From Ruminococcus sp. AM22-13 (GTDB lineage Bacteria; Bacillota; Clostridia; Lachnospirales; Lachnospiraceae), in the NCBI RefSeq assembly GCF_003471165.1, contig NZ_QRIL01000001.1, forward strand, positions 291,608 to 355,607: a stretch of 64,000 nucleotides of DNA. Direction: 5' to 3'. Below the pieces are notes generated by a model. It was not told where the DNA came from. It worked only from the letters and a program-made list of their open reading frames with translations, and did not search any database. Made by a program: the position numbers and the translations under genes. How positions within the stretch are numbered: position 1 is the stretch's first letter; the number at the start of each line of letters is the position of its first letter. This document shows, piece after piece, positions 8,043 through 15,202 of the stretch.

Positions 8043-10459
8043 CTGTCAACCTTCGCCTCTGTTTTGGCATTTTCTTTCATCTGGTCTTTTGCTTCCATTT
8101 TATTCTTCAGGATTCCCATCGCGATTTTCTCCGGAGTCATCGGAAGTTCTGTCAGACGTACACCTGTTGCATTGTAAATTGCTTCTGCAATTGCCGGACA
8201 CGGGGTATCAATAACCAGTTCTCCGATTGATTTAGCACCAAATGGGCCTGTCTTTTCGTAACTGCTCTCGAATGCCACACGAATATTTCCAATATCCTGT
8301 CTGGTCGGAATCTTGTACTGCATGAAGGAGTTATTGCGGATTTTTCCCTTGTCTGTGTACTGTACATCTTCCCAGAGTGCCATACCGATTCCCTGCGCAA
8401 TACCACCTTCGGTCTGGACGCGGGCAAGATTTGGATTGATTGGCGTACCACAGTCAACTGCCGCTACATAATCAAGTACATCCACATTTCCTGTCTCTGT
8501 ATCGACTTCCACTTCTACCATGCCAACCATGAATGGCGGCGGAGAAATCGGGGAGGAATGCTGCTGTACGACCTGAAGCTCGACATTGTTAAAGAATGTG
8601 CTCTTCAATGCGATATCTTCTATAGAAACTTTCTTTTCGGCCAGATCTGCCTTGTCATCTGCGGCCGTAGAAGTCATACTATTTTCATCTGCTGTGGCAG
8701 CATCACCATCTTCATCACAGTCATAATCATAGAAGACATAAGAACCATCAAAATCAACCTTGTTCTCATCAACTTCCATCATCTCTGCACCAAGCTTACA
8801 GATTTTCTTCTTAAGCTCCTCGCAAGCTTTCATTACTGCCACACCGGTAGTATATGTAGTGGAAGAAGCATAAGATCCTGAATCATATGGGGAAATATCT
8901 GTATCTACGCTGAATACTACAATATTATCCATCGGAGTATTCAGACAGTCTGCTGCAATCTGTGCCATAATCGTGTCACAGCCTGTACCCATGTCAGTAC
9001 ATCCAAGCGCAAGAGTATAGGATCCATCTTCATTTAACTTGATATCTGCTCCGCCGACGTCTACTCCCGCAATGGAAGACCCCTGCATTGCCATGGCAAC
9101 ACCAATTCCACGGACTTTGCCATTACCCATATCGCGGCGTGGGTATTTTGCATCCCAGTCCATCATCTCTTTGGCACGTGCCATACAGCGATCCATTGCA
9201 CAGCTCTGTGCATATGGCACATCCGGATAACCCGGAAGAGGGCCACCTTCTACCGGCATATTCAGTTCCTTGATTTTAACAGGATCCATTCCCATCTGAT
9301 GTGCAAGTTCATTTACCGCAGACTCTACCGCAAAAATACCCTGGGTAGCACCATAACCACGATAAGCTCCTGCTGCCTGTATATTTGTATATACAACATC
9401 AAAAGCAAACTTGTACGCTTCTGTATGTCTGTAAAGACCGATTGATTTATGCCCACTAAGTCCTACCGTTGTAGAACTGTGTTCGCCATATGCGCCTGTA
9501 TTGGATAAGGTATAGACATCGATTGCCTTGATGATACCATTCTCATCTGCCCCGGCACGTACTGTGATCTCCATCTCATGACGTGGAGAAGAACAGATCA
9601 TGGATTCATATCTGGAGAAAATCATCTTAGATGGACGGCCGGTTTTCCATGTAACGATTGCCGGGTAAATCTCGCTGACAGATGTCTGTTTCGCACCAAA
9701 TCCTCCTCCAATTCGCGGCTTGATCACGCGGACTTTGGAAGCCGGAATGTCGAGTGCTCTTCCTACGATTCTTCTTACATGGAAAGGAATCTGTGTAGAA
9801 GACAACACGATCAGTCTTCCAAAATGGTCCAGATAGCAGGCGGTACGGAAAGTCTCCATCATTGTCTGCTGATTTGCTTTTGTATGGTAAGTACGCTCAA
9901 CTGTATATTTACATTTGGAAAGAACCTCATCTACGTTTCCATGCTCTTCCACCGCAGAGGCACATAGATTTCTCTTATTATCTCCGCCAAGCGGAATTTT
10001 CAGTTTCCAGTCTTCCTCCGGATGGACAAGGATCGGGTTATCTTTCGCTTTGTGAATGTCAAGAACAGGGGCTTCCACACGATAATCCACACGGATTCTC
10101 TTTAGTGCCTTATCTACTGCTTCCTCAGTCTCACCGGCTACGATAGCAACCGCATCTCCCACGAAACGGACATGGCGGTCAAGGATCAATCTGTCATCCG
10201 GACTCATTTCCGGAGCAGTCTGACCGGCAAGAGTGAAACGCTTTTTCGGCACATCTTTATAGGTAAGGACACAGGCGATGCCTGCTACTTTCTCTGCCGT
10301 ACCAGTTTTAATGTCTTCTACCCACGCATTGGCATGAGGGCTTCTTAGAACTTTGACGATCAGACAGTCCTTTGGTGCCAGATCATCTGTATAAACAGGC
10401 TTTCCTGTCACCAATGACATCGCATCTGTTTTTCGTACAGGTTGATTTACATATTTCAT
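8039..10459 (-). CDS. molybdenum hydroxylase large subunit (xanthine dehydrogenase family)
   Basis: 806 residues forming the molybdopterin-binding subunit. Recognisable elements are GGGFGAK (251-257), GAYRGYG (364-370), a GCTDMGTGCDT stretch (486-496) that contributes to cofactor binding, and GAKSIGE (741-747). Glu747 corresponds to the catalytic glutamate of the family. These enzymes hydroxylate purines or other N-heterocycles with water as oxygen source. With the adjacent 2Fe-2S and FAD subunits it makes a three-subunit dehydrogenase. An acidic, low-complexity insert at about 577-610 (DYDCDEDGDAATADE) is not part of the usual fold. Gene order is FAD, Fe-S, Mo, then two membrane proteins. 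The substrate is not fixed by sequence: xanthine, hypoxanthine or nicotinate-type compounds are all possible. Confidence 0.88.
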   Translation of the reverse strand: MKYVNQPVRKTDAMSLVTGKPVYTDDLAPKDCLIVKVLRSPHANAWVEDIKTGTAEKVAGIACVLTYKDVPKKRFTLAGQTAPEMSPDDRLILDRHVRFVGDAVAIVAGETEEAVDKALKRIRVDYRVEAPVLDIHKAKDNPILVHPEEDWKLKIPLGGDNKRNLCASAVEEHGNVDEVLSKCKYTVERTYHTKANQQTMMETFRTACYLDHFGRLIVLSSTQIPFHVRRIVGRALDIPASKVRVIKPRIGGGFGAKQTSVSEIYPAIVTWKTGRPSKMIFSRYESMICSSPRHEMEITVRAGADENGIIKAIDVYTLSNTGAYGEHSSTTVGLSGHKSIGLYRHTEAYKFAFDVVYTNIQAAGAYRGYGATQGIFAVESAVNELAHQMGMDPVKIKELNMPVEGGPLPGYPDVPYAQSCAMDRCMARAKEMMDWDAKYPRRDMGNGKVRGIGVAMAMQGSSIAGVDVGGADIKLNEDGSYTLALGCTDMGTGCDTIMAQIAADCLNTPMDNIVVFSVDTDISPYDSGSYASSTTYTTGVAVMKACEELKKKICKLGAEMMEVDENKVDFDGSYVFYDYDCDEDGDAATADENSMTSTAADDKADLAEKKVSIEDIALKSTFFNNVELQVVQQHSSPISPPPFMVGMVEVEVDTETGNVDVLDYVAAVDCGTPINPNLARVQTEGGIAQGIGMALWEDVQYTDKGKIRNNSFMQYKIPTRQDIGNIRVAFESSYEKTGPFGAKSIGELVIDTPCPAIAEAIYNATGVRLTELPMTPEKIAMGILKNKMEAKDQMKENAKTEAKVDR

Positions 10460-10460
10460 C

Positions 10461-10928
10461 TTATGCTTCCTCCTGTGCTTTCTTATATTTCAGGAATTTC
10501 AGGATACTCTTTGTCTGAGAAACGAAACCGGAACATCTGCATAAATTTCCGGCAAGATACTCTTTGATCTGTTCCTCTGTCGGTTCTTTGATCTCATTTA
10601 ACATTGCAAACACATTCATAATAAATCCAGGATTACAGAAGCCACATTGTTCCGCACCTTCATTCGCCAGGAAACTTCCAAACTCTTTCGCTTCCCTCTG
10701 CATTCCTTCCAGTGTGACAATCTTCTTTCCCTCAACGCGGGCTGCAAGTGTACTGCAGGAGAGTACCGGACGTCCGTTTACCAAAACTGTACACAGACCA
10801 CAGTTTGCTGTCTCGCACCCTCTCTTTACGCTGTAACATCCCTGCTCTCTCAAAAAATCAATCAGCAGTGTGTCAGGATAGATCTCCGCATGGCGGTTTA
10901 CCCCGTTAAGCCAGAAATTAATATTCAT
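10461..10928 (-). CDS. 2Fe-2S subunit of the molybdenum hydroxylase
   Basis: 155 residues with the two expected domains. The plant-ferredoxin-like domain has GCETANCGLC plus a later Cys (PVLSC). The helical domain has CGFCNPGF and CRC. Each coordinates one 2Fe-2S cluster that relays electrons from the Mo site to FAD. In the first motif the usual Gly before CGxC is Asn (TANCGLC instead of xGxCGxC), a small departure. The start overlaps the end of the FAD subunit gene by 11 bp, and only one base separates its stop from the large-subunit gene, so expression is tightly coupled. Cytoplasmic. Confidence 0.93.
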   Translation of the reverse strand: MNINFWLNGVNRHAEIYPDTLLIDFLREQGCYSVKRGCETANCGLCTVLVNGRPVLSCSTLAARVEGKKIVTLEGMQREAKEFGSFLANEGAEQCGFCNPGFIMNVFAMLNEIKEPTEEQIKEYLAGNLCRCSGFVSQTKSILKFLKYKKAQEEA

Positions 10929-11736
10929 TCTTCATCCCTCCTACTGCTTCCCAGGCTCTTCTTGTCAGTACTTTTACAAGAAGACTTCTATATTCTTCTG
11001 ATCCTCGCATATTGCCTGCCGTCGGAACATTCTCGGCCGCATATTCGGCAAATTCTTCGATTGCCTGCGCTTTCTGCTTCTTTGTCATGTTTTTAAAATT
11101 CTTAAGAATCTGTTTCTTATCTTCTACGACCATGGCTCGTGCAGGTCTGGCACCGATTACTGTTCTTGCCTCATCTCCGATCACTGAAGCAGTACAGGTC
11201 AGTACCGGGAAATCTGTCTTTGTGTTTCTTTGGCTTAAATAACAGGTAAGAAGCGGCTCTTTGCGCACAATAATATTCACAAGGATGTCATTATCTTTCT
11301 TCATGTTTACAAATTCAGTCAGTGGAATGCGGCCTGCATCATATAATTCTACCCATGTGTCCATTCCAAGGAACATGGTCAGAACATCTGAGAAACCAAA
11401 TCTTCCATAAATGCTTCCTCCCACAGTGGCACAGTTTCGAAACTGTACTCCCACAATGTGGCAAAGGCTTTCTTTCATAGCTCCATGTGTGTAGGTGTTC
11501 AGAGCCTCATTTGTCTCCAGGTCACGAAGCGGAGTCATGCAGCCAATCACGAATTCATCATCATCCTCAGAGATCGTATCCAGTCCCAGACCGGAGAGAT
11601 CGATTGCTGTAGATACTGCTCTGTTGCCCATCTTCATCCAGACCATTCCGCCAAGAACACGGGCTGTTTTTTTCTGGTTCAGCTCATAAGCCTCTGCCAG
11701 ACTGTTTACCTTTACATAGCTTTTGATTTTCAGCAT
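10918..11736 (-). CDS. FAD-binding subunit of the molybdenum hydroxylase
   Basis: 272 residues of the CO-dehydrogenase medium-chain/xanthine dehydrogenase FAD family. RVLGGMVWMKMG near residue 26 is an FAD pyrophosphate loop, though less glycine-rich than typical GGT motifs. NCATVGGSIYGRFGFSD (about 108-124) is the second FAD loop. A C-terminal CO_deh_flav_C domain follows, containing VIGARPARA. It accepts electrons from the Fe-S subunit and passes them to NAD+ or another acceptor. It is the first gene of the operon; its leader contains the structured RNA at 11785-11910. The ribosome site is weak (AAAGGGA about 11 nt upstream), which fits regulation in the leader. Confidence 0.9.
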   Translation of the reverse strand: MLKIKSYVKVNSLAEAYELNQKKTARVLGGMVWMKMGNRAVSTAIDLSGLGLDTISEDDDEFVIGCMTPLRDLETNEALNTYTHGAMKESLCHIVGVQFRNCATVGGSIYGRFGFSDVLTMFLGMDTWVELYDAGRIPLTEFVNMKKDNDILVNIIVRKEPLLTCYLSQRNTKTDFPVLTCTASVIGDEARTVIGARPARAMVVEDKKQILKNFKNMTKKQKAQAIEEFAEYAAENVPTAGNMRGSEEYRSLLVKVLTRRAWEAVGGMKNEY

Positions 11737-11784
11737 TATGTATTGTATCCCTTTCTTCCATACTTATCATTTATCATAAGAGTT

Positions 11785-11910
11785 ACGGACTGCTGTTTCT
11801 TCAGGTTTCCAGACTCTGTGCATTGTTCTCCTGAGTCTGTTAAACAGCAGTATATTTACGGACATTTATGCACAATCCGTAAACGTCTGTCGGCATCTGC
11901 CAGACAGCCA
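11785..11910 (-). ncRNA. structured leader RNA with kissing loops, candidate riboswitch for the hydroxylase operon
   Basis: On the minus strand the leader shows, in order: a hairpin CTGTCTGGC/GCCGACAG; a perfect 8-bp hairpin TTTACGGA/TCCGTAAA (11883-11855) with 13-nt loop TTGTGCATAAATG; and a 9-bp helix CTGCTGTTT/AAACAGCAG (11850-11790) that encloses a perfect 7-bp hairpin CAGACTC/GAGTCTG (11839-11810) with loop AGGAGAACAATGCACA. TGTGCAT in the first loop is the exact complement of ATGCACA in the second, so a 7-bp kissing interaction is possible. I cannot match it to a riboswitch class I know. Confidence 0.6.
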
Positions 11911-11961
11911 ATTAAGTATAATAACATAACTTAAAGAAAAAATCTATAAATAACCACTATC

Positions 11962-12201
11962 TTATAAATAAATTTTCCAATTTAATTTTATCATACGCAA
12001 AATATCCACGTCTATTGATAAATTTGTCCAAAAAAGCAGCAAAAAAATAGCAGGAATTACCAGAGGACTATCACTGATCTGCTCTTCAAGTTCTTTGATT
12101 TCTTCTTTCCCTCCATTTGTTTTGACCTGATAGCCAAATATTATCTGGAAAATATGTGCAAATTTTGAGATGCCTGTGAAATCCGGGTGAAAAAGATGTG
12201 T
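11962..12201 (-). pseudogene. open frame with coding character but no start codon, probable gene remnant
   Basis: The minus strand is open from the TGA at 12204-12202 to the TAA at 11964-11962. It reads like protein: a stretch beginning HPDFTGISKFAHIF, a charged helix GGKEEIKELEEQISD, then a hydrophobic helix VIPAIFLLLFW. No ATG, GTG or TTG with a ribosome site occurs near the 5' end. It is not recognised. It could be the tail of a lost membrane protein. Confidence 0.3.
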
Positions 12202-12465
12202 TCAGAATGTGACTTTCTATTTCACTCAGATATAACAATATCTTTCGTAAAGGTCTGTTTGTTTTTGTGTAGTATATATAAGTTTTCTTGTATTATTTTT
12301 GTTTTTTTATGTATTTTACTGGTATTTTTCTGACATTAGTGTTATAATGTTAACAAATAAAAGACTTGTTACTATTGATAGGTGATACGATATCAGGATT
12401 ATGGGAGCTTTGGCTCAGGTATCATAAGATAACAGTAACAGGGATGTCATAAGGAGGTTTTGATT
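12202..12465. other. leader and promoter region of the cytidylate-kinase-like gene
   Basis: AT-rich, with a TATAAT near 12342 but no good -35 at standard spacing. Close to the gene are GATACGATATC (12386-12396) and GAGCTTTGGCTC (12406-12417), which can form small hairpins. No gene is seen. Confidence 0.4.
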
Positions 12466-13053
12466 ATGAGTAAACGCGTGATTACAATAAACAGAATGCT
12501 CGGCAGTAATGGCCGTCTGATCGGTAAGGCTCTGGCAGAAGAACTTGGATTTGCTTTTTATGACAAAGAACTGATCGATATTGCAGCTCAGAAAGAGAAT
12601 ATTCCTTTTGATGTGCTTGCCAAAGTTGATGAGAAACGCGGCAGTCAGTGGCGTTTTCCTATCGATCATGAACTTCAGATGGATAGTGATTTTCATTTTG
12701 TTCCAATGAATGATGTTCTCTTTGATCTTCAGCGCAAGATTATTCTGGATGCAGCGGAGAAGGAGGACTGCGTAATTGTCGGACGATGCGCGAATTATAT
12801 TCTGGATAATAAATGCCTGAGCGTATTTATCCATGCGCCATTTGATTATCGTGTACAGACTATCATTGAGCGTACCGGACGGGAAGAAAAGAGTGCTCAG
12901 AAACTCGTTAAGAAAGTTGATAAAGAACGCCGTACTTATTATGAATATTTCACTGATAAGAAATGGAAAGATATTTCCCAGTATCATCTGGCATTTGACA
13001 GTAGCAAATTTGACCAGGATACGATCGTTAAGATGATTAAGATGGCATTATAG
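12466..13053 (+). CDS. cytidylate kinase-like family protein
   Basis: 195 residues of the cytidylate-kinase-like family (PF13189 type). The P-loop region is VITINRMLGSNGRLIGKALA, where the canonical GxGxxGK is loosened to LGSNGRLIGK. VIVGRCANYIL and an Arg-rich lid around IIERTGREEKSAQKLVKKVDKERR follow. Members are small nucleotide-kinase-fold proteins whose substrate is mostly untested. It is not the housekeeping Cmk. The start is ATG 12466 with AAGGAGG at 12451-12457. An in-frame TTG at 12460 is too close to the ribosome site. Single-gene unit ended by a strong terminator. Confidence 0.85.
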   Translation: MSKRVITINRMLGSNGRLIGKALAEELGFAFYDKELIDIAAQKENIPFDVLAKVDEKRGSQWRFPIDHELQMDSDFHFVPMNDVLFDLQRKIILDAAEKEDCVIVGRCANYILDNKCLSVFIHAPFDYRVQTIIERTGREEKSAQKLVKKVDKERRTYYEYFTDKKWKDISQYHLAFDSSKFDQDTIVKMIKMAL

Positions 13054-13062
13054 ATTGCAAAT

Positions 13063-13096
13063 AAAAAACAGGTTCGTAAACGAACCTGTTTTTTAT
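13063..13096. terminator. bidirectional terminator
   Basis: Stem AAAAAACAGGTTCG/CGAACCTGTTTTTT with a TAAA loop, lying between the convergent kinase-like (+) and DUF362 (-) genes. Confidence 0.95.
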
Positions 13097-14187
13097 TTGT
13101 TCAGAATATATTGTTTCAGGAAATCATAGATCTGATTTTCTGTAGGCGGGCATCCGTTTACATTGTGTTCAAATTTACAGGTGCAGGCACCAACGCCCAG
13201 TTTTCCTGTTTTGCCACGGTAACCCTGCCCGATACAGATCTTTGTATCCAGTTTTTCAAAAAGCCCATCATTTTTGAGCATTTCCAGTGCAGGGATAAGG
13301 TATCCATAGCAGGCACTGCAGGATTCTACTTCTTCTACAGCATCCTGAAGTTCTACTACCTTTCGGGATTTCGGCAGTTCCTTTCGGGCAGATTCCTCAC
13401 AATAGATGATGTGAACATTTTTCAGATCTGTACTTCCAACTCCCAATTCTTCTGCCAGTCCGATATAAGGAACATCTTTTGTCTCATAGTGCATGACCTG
13501 ACAAACATAGGAATCAATCAGCACCGGGTCCATTCCTGCCCAGATTCGATTCATCACTACCGGGTTTCCACCATCCTCGAAATCCAGATCTCCACAGATA
13601 TTGTCGACTACGATAAAGTCCTGATGAATTCCGGCATTGAGATGTGCGATTGGCTTATGTAGTCCCATTGCATGGAATCTGCGTTTCTCGGTGTTTGGGA
13701 TCAGGCCTTTCATATTTTTTAATGCACAGGTTATCTTTGTCTGACAGTGGCCTTTCAATACCGGAACGTTGATCAGAAAATCAACTTTTTCTACTCGTTC
13801 ACAGATATTTAATTTCACGCCTTTACAATCGCGTTCTATTCCTTTATCTTCCTGCATATCCCAGAAAGGCACCTGATATTTCTCTGAAAGTTCCTGATAA
13901 CCACATACCTCGTAACTCTCTTTCGTCTTGTCTCCTACCCAGGAACCTTCCAGAATTGCAATATTTTCATATCCATTCTCCTGCAGATATTCGATAATTC
14001 CCGCCACGATCTCCGGATGTGTGGTAGCTCCCCAGGAGGCTTCAGATGGTGAGACAAGATTTGGTTTGATGCCGATCTGTATTTTCTTATCTGTTATCTG
14101 AGATACAAGGTCACATTGCGCAAGGAGTTCTTTTGTCATTTCTTTGTATTGGGTACCACTTTTTATATAGATTTCATTTTTATTCAT
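13093..14187 (-). CDS. DUF362 domain-containing protein
   Basis: 364 residues matching the DUF362 family: IGIKPNLVSP near residue 38, THPEIVAGIIEYL, a VDFLINVPVLKGH segment, TCALKNMKGLIPN and AGMDPVLIDSYVC. Unlike the relative at 59600-60733, it lacks a C-terminal 2[4Fe-4S] ferredoxin domain. It ends with a Cys-containing tail (CSACYGYLIPALE and GACTCKFEHNVNGCPP) that could bind a metal centre. Family function is unknown; many members occur in anaerobes beside redox genes. The ribosome site is AAGGAC, about 7 nt before the ATG. No operon partner. Confidence 0.82.
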   Translation of the reverse strand: MNKNEIYIKSGTQYKEMTKELLAQCDLVSQITDKKIQIGIKPNLVSPSEASWGATTHPEIVAGIIEYLQENGYENIAILEGSWVGDKTKESYEVCGYQELSEKYQVPFWDMQEDKGIERDCKGVKLNICERVEKVDFLINVPVLKGHCQTKITCALKNMKGLIPNTEKRRFHAMGLHKPIAHLNAGIHQDFIVVDNICGDLDFEDGGNPVVMNRIWAGMDPVLIDSYVCQVMHYETKDVPYIGLAEELGVGSTDLKNVHIIYCEESARKELPKSRKVVELQDAVEEVESCSACYGYLIPALEMLKNDGLFEKLDTKICIGQGYRGKTGKLGVGACTCKFEHNVNGCPPTENQIYDFLKQYILNK

Positions 14188-14290
14188 TGTGTTGTCCTTT
14201 TTTCTATGTAAATTGTGTAATTTCTCTTGTGCATTGTATCACAACTATTCCTGACCTGCAATAATCCGCCACTCACCACACACCACAAAT

Positions 14291-14335
14291 AAAAATGCCA
14301 TCAGTTACAAACTTATTCTGTAACTGACAGCATTT
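14291..14335 (-). terminator. terminator of the four-helix protein gene
   Basis: TCAGTTACA/TGTAACTGA core extended by AAATGC/GCATTT pairing, followed on the minus strand by TTTTTATTT. Confidence 0.85.
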
Positions 14336-14351
14336 CATTTTACAAATAGTT

Positions 14352-14786
14352 TTACAAATATTTCTGCATATCATCCCGCAGATTCTCTTCCATTCCAATA
14401 AGCTTCTTTGCAATGGAAATACTTTCGGACGACGCATCTTTGCATTGGTGCATGGCTTCTGTGATAGACTGGGTTCCCATGTTGCAGCCATTCATGATGA
14501 TCTTAACCGCCTGTTTATTCTCATCTTCTCCGGTCATCATTTTTACACCTGTCGTCATCCACGAAAATGTGGATACCATAACACCCGGTTCTTTCTCCGG
14601 CTGGCCTGCGCGAAGAAGTATTTTGGAAATTTCCTCTTCCAGTTCCTTGTGTTTTGAACAGGATTTTTCAATCGTTGCTGCGATTTTGGCATCTGTCACA
14701 TGATGCTGTACCTGCTCCATGCTCTCAATTCCCATCTTGCATCCGACACTGCATTCTTCTAATAGTTTCTTTGTGCTGTTGTCCAT
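14352..14786 (-). CDS. four-helix-bundle protein, DUF2383/DUF3231-like
   Basis: 144 residues, predicted almost wholly helical, with acidic and His/Cys residues spaced along helices (EECSVGCKMGIESMEQV, HHVTDAK, CSKHKELEEEI). The pattern resembles the ferritin-like PA2169/DUF2383 group. The role is unknown; stress or storage functions are suggested for relatives. The start is ATG 14786 with AGGAGG upstream. It stands alone with its own terminator. Confidence 0.65.
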   Translation of the reverse strand: MDNSTKKLLEECSVGCKMGIESMEQVQHHVTDAKIAATIEKSCSKHKELEEEISKILLRAGQPEKEPGVMVSTFSWMTTGVKMMTGEDENKQAVKIIMNGCNMGTQSITEAMHQCKDASSESISIAKKLIGMEENLRDDMQKYL

Positions 14787-14968
14787 GTCTGTCCTCCTGT
14801 ATAAAAATTTACTTTCTACATGGAAGATAGTATACGTACTTTTTGACTATTTATGTATCTTTCCCGTTACTGGGTACGGAGTGTATAGTGGTTCAGTTGT
14901 CAAGACAAAAATCTAAGCTTTTTATAATGAACTGATATATGTAACTGGGTAGGGGAGAAAATTCCCCC

Positions 14969-15120
14969 TTAGGCCGCATGATTATCCAGTAACAGAATCG
15001 GATAATAGCAGGATGCCGGTGTCTGATTATTGAGTGCAGAATGACAACGTTCAAAGTTGTAAATATGCACATATTTACCGATTGCCTTCCGTGCTTCTCT
15101 GATATTGTTATATTGGGTCA
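14969..15120 (-). pseudogene. IS3-family transposase, C-terminal remnant
   Basis: The last about 50 residues are typical of the integrase core C-terminus of IS3-group transposases: LTQYNNIREARKAIGKYVHI, then YNFERCHSALNNQTPASCYY. The frame is open to 15181, but the upstream part (residues such as MQKKQYCNITY) does not resemble the family. All catalytic residues are missing. A possible element end is seen to the left, around 14888-14925 (TGTATAGTGG onward). The remnant lies directly behind the NHLM export genes, so it may mark an old recombination border. Confidence 0.8.
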
Positions 15121-15202
15121 GATACAGGAATCCACGCTTAACGGGGATGTATGTAATGTTACAATACTGTTTTTTCTGCACGATTGTACAGGTATAAAAA
15201 CC

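Noticed and set aside
11785..11850. Cobalamin riboswitch, because CTCAGGAGAAC resembles part of the B12 box
   Set aside because: The rest of the B12 box and the other conserved cobalamin core motifs are absent, and the controlled genes do not fit.
11785..11910. Purine riboswitch, because of loop-loop pairing upstream of a purine-type enzyme
   Set aside because: The two kissing hairpins are not enclosed by one common P1 helix, and the conserved junction bases are not seen.
12415..12987. A 190-codon minus-strand frame over the cytidylate-kinase-like gene
   Set aside because: Antisense shadow; the plus-strand gene has ribosome site, family motifs and terminator.
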